Shown: in pieces, positions 1-7,988 of the stretch
How positions within the stretch are numbered: position 1 is the first letter of the stretch
Layout: every line of letters starts with the position of its first letter
Assembly (NCBI RefSeq): GCF_900183975.1
Contig: NZ_LT853882.1
Span: forward strand, 3,961,501-4,025,500
DNA length: 64,000 bases
Origin: Xanthomonas fragariae
GTDB lineage: Bacteria; Pseudomonadota; Gammaproteobacteria; Xanthomonadales; Xanthomonadaceae
Direction: 5' to 3'
Notes under the pieces: generated by a model
The model's input: the letters and a program-made list of their open reading frames with translations, nothing else
The model's database searches: none
Told to the model about the DNA's origin: nothing
Program-made: the position numbers and the translations under genes

Positions 1-523
1 CCTTGACGCTCACAGCGTGGTCGGTACCAGCAACGAACGCGCGAGGTCAGCGACCGTGCCTGCACGGATGTATCGGCGTAATTGCGCAGCACCGAATGCG
101 TCACGATCACACCGTTCTCCGCCGCCACCAGCAGCGCATCGCACTGATACGCGGCGCATGCCGCCAAGGCATGCCACCAAGGCGATGTTGCGGGTTGGGC
201 TCGAGCTGCGCTGACGGTAAGCCATCAGATCCGGATCGGCATTGAGGCTGAGCTTGGGCGCCTCCCAGTGCTCGCCCTTGTAGAGCGCGGCAGAACGCAA
301 CGCCAGCCATTCCAACGGCCACTCGCGCGTCAGTAATACGCCAGATAACCGCCATCCCTCACTTCTACCAGCGGGATCGAATGCGCATCCGCATACGGCA
401 GACTAGCCAGCTGATCGTAGGCGTCCTTGATATCGTCCAGGTTATGCGCACGCGTCACGGCCTGACGCATCGATGCATAGCTCTCGTGCCCACGCAGATC
501 GAAGATCGTACAGATGTACCCTA
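1..523 (-). pseudogene. Decayed alpha/beta hydrolase (dienelactone hydrolase-like)
   Basis: On the minus strand the fragments read, in order, a piece with [19 protein letters not shown], then [16 protein letters not shown], then [20 protein letters not shown], then [13 protein letters not shown]. Together they follow the pattern of a serine hydrolase around and after its nucleophile elbow, including the late acidic region. They lie in three different frames: one shift is near 340-355, where GGYLAYY meets a stop while the neighbouring frame continues as LTREWPLEW, and another is near 170-200. The 5' side stops at the MITE-like repeat at 524, and the 3' end runs to the window edge. The gene is therefore truncated and multiply frameshifted. 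The family assignment is by eye. Confidence 0.6.
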
Positions 524-558
524 AGAGGAGCTAACAAAACGTAGCGCGCAGTCGCTAG

Positions 559-1413
559 AGCGTGTTATGAACTTTGAAAGAGGGTGGCTGCATTTCCAAG
601 CATCAGGATCGTGAAGACGACGAAGTGCAAACCGGCCAAGGTTTCCGGCAATCGCTCGTAGTCGCGTGCCAGCCGTCTGAAACGATTGGCCCATCCGAAG
701 CTGCGCTCGACAACCCAACGGCGCGGCAGCAAGACAAAGCCTTTTTTCGCTTCTTGCAGCTTGATCACGTGCAACTCAATGCCTTCTTCCGTGGCCGCCT
801 GCGCCGGTTCTTGACCGGTGTAGCCCTGATCAACAAAGGCGATCTTGACCGTTTCACCGGTCACGTGTTGTACCTCTTGTGCCAACGATCGGACTTGCGC
901 GCGCTCCTGCTCATTAGCCGGCGTCACCTGGACAGCGAGCAGATGTCCAAGCGTATCGACGGCCATGTGTACCTTGCTGCCTTTCTTGCGTTTATAGCCA
1001 TCGTATCCAGCACGCGGCCCGCTTTCGCAGGTGGACTGCAGCGTGCGAGCATCGAAAATGACCGCGCTCGGCTGGCCTTTTTTCCCTTGCGCCACACGCA
1101 AGAGTGAGCGCAGATCACTGACCATGGCCTCAAAGCAGCCCGCTTGCAGCCAGCGCTGTGTTTGCTGATACACCGCTTCCCAGGGCGGAAAATCGTTGGG
1201 AAGCAATCGCCATGGTGCGCCGGCGCGCGCGATCCACCGCAGTGCGTTGAACATCGCGCGTAGCTCATACTTGCGCTGCGGTGCCTGCACGTCCATCAGC
1301 GTCAAATAGGGAGCCGCAAAGGCCCATTCTTCGTCGGAAATATCGGTGGAATAAGGCTTACGAGGCTTCATCCGTATACGTTAGCGTGACAAGGGCAAAG
1401 TTCATAACACGCT
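559..1413 (-). mobile_element. 855-bp IS5-family insertion sequence, copy 1
   Basis: The ends are an 18-bp perfect inverted repeat, AGCGTGTTATGAACTTTG, at both termini. A 4-bp direct repeat CTAG flanks the element at 555-558 and 1414-1417, as expected for IS5-family insertion. It carries one transposase gene on the minus strand. A near-identical second copy lies at 5529-6383 with the same CTAG duplication. I cannot give the ISfinder name. Confidence 0.9.
565..1371 (-). CDS. IS5-family transposase
   Basis: A 268-residue DDE transposase that cuts and joins the ends of the surrounding 855-bp element. The N-terminal half has the IS5-type domain (WRLLPNDFPPW, then a WLQAGCFEAM stretch). The catalytic triad is visible as D in VIFDART, D in FVDQGYTG and E in VVERSFGW. 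The single uninterrupted frame spans almost the whole element, so no frameshift is needed. It differs from the copy at 5535-6341 by one visible residue (His instead of Gln in the IELxVIKL segment). It is probably functional. Confidence 0.9.
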   Translation of the reverse strand: MKPRKPYSTDISDEEWAFAAPYLTLMDVQAPQRKYELRAMFNALRWIARAGAPWRLLPNDFPPWEAVYQQTQRWLQAGCFEAMVSDLRSLLRVAQGKKGQPSAVIFDARTLQSTCESGPRAGYDGYKRKKGSKVHMAVDTLGHLLAVQVTPANEQERAQVRSLAQEVQHVTGETVKIAFVDQGYTGQEPAQAATEEGIELHVIKLQEAKKGFVLLPRRWVVERSFGWANRFRRLARDYERLPETLAGLHFVVFTILMLGNAATLFQSS

Positions 1414-1539
1414 CTAGGTGGGTATGGACGGCGCGGAGCGACCGCCGTATACGCGCGGAACATGCCGATTCCCAGCACCGACCGCACCCGCATGGCGGTG
1501 AGCACATTTGTTTTGTTATCCGCTTTTATCCCAACTAGG

Positions 1540-1722
1540 TTATTTCAAGGCCAGATACAGGCCCAGCACGATGAGAAACACCACGATCAAGCTGATGGCA
1601 GCCCGCCCGCCACGCAGTTCCAATAGGGCATGCCACCACACGCGTGTTTCGGGTGTGCCGCTGGCATGATGCGGCTTACGACGACTGCTTTCGCTGTCCT
1701 GCATCCTGAGTGCTCTGTCCAT
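1540..1722 (-). CDS. Small single-span membrane protein, unknown
   Basis: A 60-residue protein with a polar, basic N-terminal half and one C-terminal hydrophobic helix (AAISLIVVFLIVLGLYLALK), giving a tail-anchored or N-in topology. I do not recognise a family. The start is an ATG, and the gene lies just outside the right end of the interrupted repeat. It is short, so it could be spurious, but the clean helix followed at once by the stop is typical of a real small membrane protein. Confidence 0.45.
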   Translation of the reverse strand: MDRALRMQDSESSRRKPHHASGTPETRVWWHALLELRGGRAAISLIVVFLIVLGLYLALK

Positions 1723-2115
1723 TACGTCGATGCATACCTTACTGATTAGACGTTACACAGGTGTGGAGCGGCTCACAATCTTCCGTGAAATGCGGCATTG
1801 CATGAGCGATGTCGCTTTCAATGCATCGCTACCGCATGCGTGGGTGAGGTAGCTTGCAGCAATCTGCGGCGATGCAAATGGCATGCATCACGGCGCTGAG
1901 CTGATCACTGCAGCCTGGTCACACGTGGCACCCATACGCGCATTTTTCAAAGCGATTACCTGAATAAGTAGCGTGCAGAAGTGCGAGAACAAACTTACCA
2001 ATTAAGCGTGCAAGGGTGCGCGATGCAGCGCAATGGTCGCGTTCGATGATCATTCGTTGACATACCCGGAGTTACTCTGCACGTCAAGTGTATTTAATCC
2101 GGACCACCTCACGTC
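1723..2115. other. Intergenic, nothing recognised
   Basis: No coding frame, RNA gene or clear repeat was found here. The 3' part probably holds the promoter of the gene starting at 2116, but I see no convincing -35/-10 pair. Confidence 0.4.
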
Positions 2116-2403
2116 ATGAGCAGAGATCCATCCGTCATCGATGTACAAGCCGAAATCGCGCATTGGCAGGCGCGGCACGCCCAGGGCAACCTCGGCGCGG
2201 GCAAGTTCAGCGAGTTGTCACCGGTGGTGAAAATGGCCTGCGATATCTATCTGCAGGCACCGCGTTCGAGCGATCAGGAACGTCTGCGTTTGTTTCGCGA
2301 CCGCCTGGAGCATCACTTCATTTCATCCAACACGCAGTCAAATTACGAACAGTTGGCCACCGATTGCTGGCAGAGGTTGGGCACACGCAATAGCCATAGT
2401 TGA
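2116..2403 (+). CDS. Conserved-looking hypothetical protein, 95 aa
   Basis: A soluble, charged and probably helical protein with no signal peptide and no membrane segment. The composition (many Arg, Gln, Asp and Glu residues; LRLFRDRLEHHF segment) fits a small cytoplasmic alpha-helical protein. The ATG at 2116 is preferred over a longer upstream frame in another phase. Family and function are not recognised. The next small frame at 2447 is on the same strand and may once have been co-transcribed. Confidence 0.5.
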   Translation: MSRDPSVIDVQAEIAHWQARHAQGNLGAGKFSELSPVVKMACDIYLQAPRSSDQERLRLFRDRLEHHFISSNTQSNYEQLATDCWQRLGTRNSHS

Positions 2404-2446
2404 GCACGCAGTCGTTGATCAGGACCTGTACCCATTGGAGATCGTC

Positions 2447-2712
2447 ATGAAAACCCCGTATCAAGTGCAGCGGAGTTGGAACGACTGGAGCGGTTGGTAC
2501 CGCACATCGTCAACGACCAGGGCGACCGCGCGGAGGAAATCCTCGGCTTCCATGTCGTCAGCCTGCTGGGCAACGCGCCAGCTAGCGAGCATGCAGTGAT
2601 TCGCGAACGCACCGCGCGCATGGCACGCGTCTGCCGTGCTGCGCAAGACGCAGTGTGCGCACCGATCAGACCCTTGGGCAGGACGCCAATCGCCCAGCCG
2701 CAGCGGACCTGA
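2447..2712 (+). pseudogene. Possible frameshifted small gene
   Basis: A good ATG at 2447 (MKTP...) is followed within a few codons by a shift into the frame that reads SSAAELERLERLVPHIVNDQ and on to a stop at 2712. The region around the shift is AAAACCCC, a homopolymer context prone to indels. The downstream frame has the codon use of a real gene (GDRAEEILGF, TARMARVCRA), while the frame opened by the ATG does not. No family is recognised. A functional gene starting at the TTG at 2476 is the alternative. Confidence 0.35.
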
Positions 2713-2789
2713 TCGACACGTCACCGGAGCCGCACAGCGGCTCCTTTGCATTTGATCGTCGGCGACTGCCGACTCACTCCAGGACAGTC

Positions 2790-3383
2790 ATGAAATCCAC
2801 TCTTGTTGCTGCTTCGCTACTGGCCATGCTGACTCTCACCGCGTGCGATCGCCCCGGCGGCGATGCATCGCGCACTGCGCCATCCGTCTCGCCGGAACCG
2901 AAGCCTGCGCCGATCAGCGGCAACGGTGCGACCGAATTGGCCAAGGGCGATGGCGGCGCATTGGGCGTACTGGCGGCGATCGATGAGAACGAGATCGCGC
3001 TTGCCAAACAGGCCATCGACCAGGACCTGGGTGGCACCACCGCCGAGTTCGCGCAGCAGATGCTACATGACCATGAAGCCAACCTTGAAAAAACCAAGGC
3101 GCTTGGCGCAACTAACAGCCCGCGTGCCGATGCGATGCGCGCCAAGGGCAAGGCCGCGGTAGAAGCGTTGTCGAAGACGTCGACCCTGCCCGACGGCAAG
3201 GACGCGTACCGCAACGGCTTCATGCGCAACATGGTCATGGACCACGGCGACGCCCTCAAGATTATCGATTCCGAACTATTGCCAGCCGCCGAAAGCGCGC
3301 CGGTCAAGCAGCACCTGGAAGAGACCCGCCGCGTGGTGGCGGCGCTTTTCGAACGCGCCCATGCGGTGTCTTCGTCGAAGTAA
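2790..3383 (+). CDS. DUF4142-type lipoprotein
   Basis: A 197-residue envelope lipoprotein. The N-terminus is a lipoprotein signal peptide ending in the lipobox LTAC, so Cys18 or so is the probable lipidation site. A Pro/Ala-rich linker follows, then a helical ferritin-like DUF4142 domain with the typical QMLHDHEANLEKTKAL and FMRNMVMDHGDALKII segments. This family is known as a predicted periplasmic four-helix bundle of unknown biochemical role. The ATG at 2790 is chosen because it begins the signal peptide. An intrinsic terminator follows at 3409. Confidence 0.75.
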   Translation: MKSTLVAASLLAMLTLTACDRPGGDASRTAPSVSPEPKPAPISGNGATELAKGDGGALGVLAAIDENEIALAKQAIDQDLGGTTAEFAQQMLHDHEANLEKTKALGATNSPRADAMRAKGKAAVEALSKTSTLPDGKDAYRNGFMRNMVMDHGDALKIIDSELLPAAESAPVKQHLEETRRVVAALFERAHAVSSSK

Positions 3384-3408
3384 GCGCCGACGCTCGTCTG
3401 CAGCACGC

Positions 3409-3436
3409 AAACGCGCCGGCCTGTCCGGCGCGTTTG
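3409..3436 (+). terminator. Intrinsic terminator after DUF4142 gene
   Basis: A GC-rich stem, AACGCGCCGG pairing with CCGGCGCGTT around a short loop, followed by TTG. It lies 26 bp after the stop codon. The T-run is weak. Confidence 0.6.
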
Positions 3437-3578
3437 CGCTTGGGCGATCCGCCGCGCGCAGGGCACTCGGCACCAACGCCCATCGAGGCGACCGCTGCAA
3501 CATCGCTGGGTCAGCTTCACTTCGCTGCAGTCCGCACTGGCCTATCGTGCCGCATCGATTCGGCCCAGGAGTCTTTCC

Positions 3579-4466
3579 ATGCATTTGCTCATCACCGGCG
3601 GCACCGGCTTCATCGGTCAGGCCTTGTGCCCGGCGCTGCTGCATGCCGGCCACCAAGTCAGCGTGCTGACCCGCGATCCGCGCCGCGCTGGCCGCACCCT
3701 ACCCGGTGTCACCGTCGTAGACACGCTGAACGGGATACAGGCCGACGCCGTCATCAACTTGGCTGGCGAGCCGCTGGCAGCCGGCCGCTGGACCGACGCA
3801 CGCAAGCAGCGCTTTCGCGCCTCGCGGCTGGGCATCACCCGCCAGCTGCACGCCTGGATCGCGCAGCAGCCGGCCGCACAGCGCCCGTTGGTGCTGATCT
3901 CCGGCTCGGCGGTAGGCTATTACGGCGAACGCGGCGACACCGCACTGACCGAAACCGATAGCGCTGGCGAGGACTTCTCCGCCGTGCTTTGCCGCGACTG
4001 GGAGGCGGAAGCGAACAGGATCGCCGCGCTTGGCCCTCGGGTGAGCTGGGTGCGCACCGGCATCGTGCTGGACCAGGACGGCGGCGCACTGGCGCGCATG
4101 CTGCCGGCGTTCCGCTTCGGCGGTGGTGGCCCGTTCGGCGATGGCCGGCACTGGATGAGCTGGATCCACCGCGCCGACATGGTCTCGCTGCTGCTCTGGT
4201 TGCTACAGCATGGCGAACCCGGCGCCTACAACGCCACCGCACCGAACCCGGTCACCAATGCCGAATTTACGCAGACCTTGGCCAAGGTGTTGCATCGCCC
4301 TGCCCTGCTGGCGCTCCCAGCCGGCCTGTTGCGAATTGGTTTTGGCGAGATGGCCGATCTGCTGTTGATCAGCCAGAAGGTGCTGCCGCAACGCGCGCTC
4401 GATGCCGGCTTCCGCTTCCAGTACGTGGGCCTGGAGGCCGCGCTGCGTGCCATCCTGCAACGCTAA
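3579..4466 (+). CDS. NAD(P)-dependent epimerase/dehydratase-like protein (TIGR01777/YfcH family)
   Basis: A 295-residue SDR-superfamily protein. The Rossmann glycine motif GGTGFIG is at residues 6-12, followed by the family-typical INLAGEPLAAGRWTDARKQ segment, the SGSAVGYYGERGD catalytic-loop region, and a C-terminal RALDAGFRFQY element. The substrate of this family is not established. The stop codon TAA at 4464-4466 directly abuts the IS at 4467 and matches the TAA at that element's other end, so the insertion fell at the very end of the gene and left the product intact. Confidence 0.85.
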   Translation: MHLLITGGTGFIGQALCPALLHAGHQVSVLTRDPRRAGRTLPGVTVVDTLNGIQADAVINLAGEPLAAGRWTDARKQRFRASRLGITRQLHAWIAQQPAAQRPLVLISGSAVGYYGERGDTALTETDSAGEDFSAVLCRDWEAEANRIAALGPRVSWVRTGIVLDQDGGALARMLPAFRFGGGGPFGDGRHWMSWIHRADMVSLLLWLLQHGEPGAYNATAPNPVTNAEFTQTLAKVLHRPALLALPAGLLRIGFGEMADLLLISQKVLPQRALDAGFRFQYVGLEAALRAILQR

Positions 4467-5313
4467 GAGCCTGTTCACGATCTTTTGAGTAGAAGCGCCA
4501 AGAAGGCCAGATGGATGAACTGCAAGCTGGTGTTGAGTTTGCGCTCGCAGTTCTTCCACAGCCTTCGGTTTTTCTCCAGCCAGGCAAAACTGCGCTCGAC
4601 GATCCAGCGCTTGGGCATGACCTTGAAGGTGTGCAGTTCGCTGCGCTTGGCAATCTGCACCGTGAGCTGCTCGCCTAGAATCTCTCGCACGCCTTCGGCA
4701 AACGGTACTCCGGTGTAACCACTGTCGCACAGCAGGCTTTGTACATGCGTCAAGTTTGACTGACAGCGCTCCAGCGCCCGCAGCGCACCTTTGCGGTCGG
4801 TCACCTCCGCCGTCGTCACCGCGATGGCATAGGGCACCCTGGGTATCAACAGCGATATGCCGCTTGATGCCCGACACCTTTTTGCCCGCGTCATATCCCT
4901 TTTGCCCGGCTGTGTCCGTGTTCTTGACGCTCTGCGCGTCCACGATCAAGAACCTGCTGAAGATGTTGCGCTCCTGTTTCTGGCGGGCCACGCCAACCTG
5001 ATTTTTTGAGCGCCCGCTCCAGCAGGCTCACTCCTTCATCGTCGCACTCGCTCCACTTGGCAAAGTACGCGTGCACGGTCCGCCACTTCGGAAAGTCGCT
5101 GGGTAGCGCTCGCCATTGGCAACCGGTTCGCAGCACGTACAACACTGCGCACCACACCTCATACATATCCACTCGGCGTGGCTTGGTGCGCTTGCGCGCT
5201 TGTTCCAGGATCGGGAGGATGTGTTCGAAACGCTCCCGGCTCATGTCGCTCGGATAGGTTTTTTGGCGCATCCGCAGAGTCTGCACCAATCAGGAAAGAT
5301 CGTGAACAGGTTC
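4467..5313 (-). mobile_element. IS427-like IS5-family element, copy A (defective)
   Basis: The imperfect ends are GAGCCTGTTCACGATCTTT and its inverted partner ending ..AAAGATCGTGAACAGGTTC. TAA is present on both sides (4464-4466 and 5314-5316). The length is 847 bp against 849 bp for the intact copy at 25488-26336. The missing 2 bp, near 4838 (CACCCTGGG where other copies have CAACCCCTGGG), frameshifts the second reading frame, so this copy should make no transposase. The N-terminal frame (4891-5289) and a C-terminal frame are still legible. Confidence 0.85.
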
Positions 5314-5528
5314 TAAGAGCCTGTTCACGATCTTTTGAGTAGAAGCGCCAAGAAGGCCAGATGGATGAACTGCAAGCTGGTGTTGAGTTTGCGCTCGCAG
5401 TTCTTCCACAGCCTTCGGTTTTTCTCCAGCCAGGCAAAACTGCGCTCGACGATCCAGCGCTTGGGCATGACCTTGAAGGTGTGCAGTTCGCTGCGCTTGG
5501 CAATCTGCACCGTGAGCTGCTCGCCTAG

Positions 5529-6383
5529 AGCGTGTTATGAACTTTGAAAGAGGGTGGCTGCATTTCCAAGCATCAGGATCGTGAAGACGACGAAGTGCAA
5601 ACCGGCCAAGGTTTCCGGCAATCGCTCGTAGTCGCGTGCCAGCCGTCTGAAACGATTGGCCCATCCGAAGCTGCGCTCGACAACCCAACGGCGCGGCAGC
5701 AAGACAAAGCCTTTTTTCGCTTCTTGCAGCTTGATCACTTGCAACTCAATGCCTTCTTCCGTGGCCGCCTGCGCCGGTTCTTGACCGGTGTAGCCCTGAT
5801 CAACAAAGGCGATCTTGACCGTTTCACCGGTCACGTGTTGTACCTCTTGTGCCAACGATCGGACTTGCGCGCGCTCCTGCTCATTAGCCGGCGTCACCTG
5901 GACAGCGAGCAGATGTCCAAGCGTATCGACGGCCATGTGTACCTTGCTGCCTTTCTTGCGTTTATAGCCATCGTATCCAGCACGCGGCCCGCTTTCGCAG
6001 GTGGACTGCAGCGTGCGAGCATCGAAAATGACCGCGCTCGGCTGGCCTTTTTTCCCTTGCGCCACACGCAAGAGTGAGCGCAGATCACTGACCATGGCCT
6101 CAAAGCAGCCCGCTTGCAGCCAGCGCTGTGTTTGCTGATACACCGCTTCCCAGGGCGGAAAATCGTTGGGAAGCAATCGCCATGGTGCGCCGGCGCGCGC
6201 GATCCACCGCAGTGCGTTGAACATCGCGCGTAGCTCATACTTGCGCTGCGGTGCCTGCACGTCCATCAGCGTCAAATAGGGAGCCGCAAAGGCCCATTCT
6301 TCGTCGGAAATATCGGTGGAATAAGGCTTACGAGGCTTCATCCGTATACGTTAGCGTGACAAGGGCAAAGTTCATAACACGCT
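5529..6383 (-). mobile_element. 855-bp IS5-family element, copy 2, nested
   Basis: It has the same 18-bp perfect terminal inverted repeats as copy 1, with CTAG on both sides (5525-5528 and 6384-6387). The uninterrupted copy A reads GCCTAGAATC at the equivalent point, which proves the target and the 4-bp duplication directly. Confidence 0.93.
5535..6341 (-). CDS. IS5-family transposase (nested copy)
   Basis: A 268-residue transposase almost identical to the one at 565-1371, with the same catalytic residues (D in VIFDART, D in FVDQGYTG, E in VVERSFGW). The frame is intact, so this copy could mobilise itself and supply transposase to copy 1. The near identity of the two copies points to recent transposition. 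Confidence 0.9.
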   Translation of the reverse strand: MKPRKPYSTDISDEEWAFAAPYLTLMDVQAPQRKYELRAMFNALRWIARAGAPWRLLPNDFPPWEAVYQQTQRWLQAGCFEAMVSDLRSLLRVAQGKKGQPSAVIFDARTLQSTCESGPRAGYDGYKRKKGSKVHMAVDTLGHLLAVQVTPANEQERAQVRSLAQEVQHVTGETVKIAFVDQGYTGQEPAQAATEEGIELQVIKLQEAKKGFVLLPRRWVVERSFGWANRFRRLARDYERLPETLAGLHFVVFTILMLGNAATLFQSS

Positions 6384-7026
6384 CTAGAATCTCTCGCACG
6401 CCTTCGGCAAACGGTACTCCGGTGTAACCACTGTCGCACAGCAGGCTTTGTACATGCGTCAAGTTTGACTGACAGCGCTCCAGCGCCTGCAGCGCACCTT
6501 TGCGGTCGGTCACCTCCGCCGTCGTCACCGCGATGGCATGGGGCAACCCCTGGGTATCAACAGCGATATGCCGCTTGATGCCCGACACCTTTTTGCCCGC
6601 GTCATATCCCTTTTGCCCGGCTGTGTCCGTGTTCTTGACGCTCTGCGCGTCCACGATCAAGAACCTGCTGAAGATGTTGCGCTCCTGTTTCTGGCGGGCC
6701 ACGCCAACCTGATTTTTTGAGCGCCCGCTCCAGCAGGCTCACTCCTTCATCGTCGCACTCGCCCCACTTGGCAAAGTACGCGTGCACGGTCCGCCACTTC
6801 GGAAAGTCGCTGGGTAGCGCTCGCCATTGGCAACCGGTTCGCAGCACGTACAACACTGCGCACCACACCTCATACATATCCACTCGGCGTGGCTTGGTGC
6901 GCTTGCGCGCTTGTTCCAGGATCGGGAGGATGTGTTCGAAACGCTCCCGGCTCATGTCGCTCGGATAGGTTTTTTGGCGCATCCGCAGAGTCTGCACCAA
7001 TCAGGAAAGATCGTGAACAGGTTCTT

Positions 7027-7170
7027 AGAGTGGCTAACAAAAAGTAGCGAGCAGTCGCCAGGTAGGTGCGGACGGTAGGGACAAGTTGCAGTGTACTAAG
7101 GATACATGCCGATTCCGAACAGCGGCCGCGCCCGCCTGGTGGCGAGCGCAGTCGTTTTGTTAGCCACGCT
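7027..7170. repeat. MITE-like 144-bp repeat, copy 2 (intact)
   Basis: The 16-bp terminal inverted repeats are AGAGTGGCTAACAAAA on the left and the complement of AGCGTGGCTAACAAAA on the right. The symmetry extends outward as CTTAG..CTAAG. The interior has no coding capacity. A diverged copy lies at 524-1526. It sits directly between IS427-like copy B and the promoter region of the two-component operon, so it may carry transcription signals for the response regulator. Confidence 0.6.
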
Positions 7171-7322
7171 AAGCCGGCCGCAAAAACGTGGCGCGGGCTG
7201 ACCGGAACGGGTCGCACCCCAGTCCCGACCTGCCGCGCGGACCGTGCACTAATATTTGCCTAACGACCATCTCCGAGAGTGCTGCGGATCTCGGACTGGC
7301 CCTGCGCCCGGCGGAAACACCT

Positions 7323-7988
7323 ATGCACCTGCTCCTTGTCGAAGACGACACCATGCTGGCCAATGCGATCTGCGACGGCATACGCCAACAGTCCTGGACC
7401 ATCGACCACGTCGGCAGCGCTAATGCTGCCAAGACGGTACTGGTGGACCACCGCTACACCGCGGTATTGCTGGATATCGGCCTGCCCGGCGAATCGGGGC
7501 TGACGGTGATCCGCTTCATGCGCAGCCATTACGACCCCACCCCGGTGATCGCATTGACCGCGCGTGGCCAGCTCACCGACCGCATCCGCGGCCTGGATGC
7601 CGGCGCCGACGATTATTTGGTGAAACCCTTTCAGTTCGACGAGCTGATGGCGCGGCTACGCGCGATCACCCGGCGCAGCCAGGGCCGCGTGGTGCCGCTG
7701 CTCAATCAGGGCGATGTCTGCGTGGACCCGAGCAACCGCAAGGTCACCAAGAACGGTAAGTGGGTGGCACTGAGCGCGCACGAATATCGGCTGCTGCTCG
7801 CACTGATGGAGCGCGCTGGGCGCGTGGTCACCAAGGATCAACTGGAAGAAGGCGTCTACGGCGGTCCGTCGGAAGGCGGCAGCAACATGATCGCGGTGTA
7901 TGTGCACCAGCTGCGCCGCAAACTGGGTGACGAGCTCATCTCCACCATCTATGGCCAGGGCTATATGGTCGGTAAGTCACCCGAATGA
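7323..7988 (+). CDS. OmpR/PhoB-family response regulator
   Basis: A 221-residue DNA-binding response regulator. The receiver domain starts MHLLLVEDD (acidic pocket), has the phospho-acceptor Asp in VLLDIGLPG near residue 51 and the conserved Lys in DYLVKPF. The C-terminal winged helix ends with the KLGDELISTIYGQGYMVG element. ATG 7323 is preferred to the in-frame upstream codons because receiver domains begin at this point. The stop overlaps the start of the sensor kinase (ATGA), so the two are translationally coupled. The subfamily resembles QseB/PmrA/TctD regulators. The signal is unknown. Confidence 0.9.
   Translation: MHLLLVEDDTMLANAICDGIRQQSWTIDHVGSANAAKTVLVDHRYTAVLLDIGLPGESGLTVIRFMRSHYDPTPVIALTARGQLTDRIRGLDAGADDYLVKPFQFDELMARLRAITRRSQGRVVPLLNQGDVCVDPSNRKVTKNGKWVALSAHEYRLLLALMERAGRVVTKDQLEEGVYGGPSEGGSNMIAVYVHQLRRKLGDELISTIYGQGYMVGKSPE

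Larger units (their letters stand above)
524..1526. repeat. MITE-like 144-bp repeat, copy 1, split by an IS
   Basis: Positions 524-558 and 1418-1526 together form a second copy of the repeat seen whole at 7027-7170. Both copies start AGAG..GCTAACAAAA, continue through a GTAGCG.GCAGTCG segment, and end CCGATTCC....TTTTGTTA. The two parts here sum to 144 bp, the same length as the intact copy. The 855-bp IS interrupts the repeat at a CTAG tetranucleotide that is duplicated on both sides. The terminal inverted repeats are more diverged than in copy 2. Confidence 0.6.
5317..7024 (-). mobile_element. IS427-like element, copy B, interrupted by a nested IS
   Basis: This has the same ends as copies A and C. 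Removing the nested 855-bp IS and one CTAG gives 849 bp, the intact length. It lies head-to-tail with copy A, with only TAA between them. The right side is followed by TTA, so the flanking trinucleotides do not match as a simple duplication. The first transposase frame (6602-7000) is intact, and the second is split by the nested element at 5525-5528. It is inactive by itself. Confidence 0.88.
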
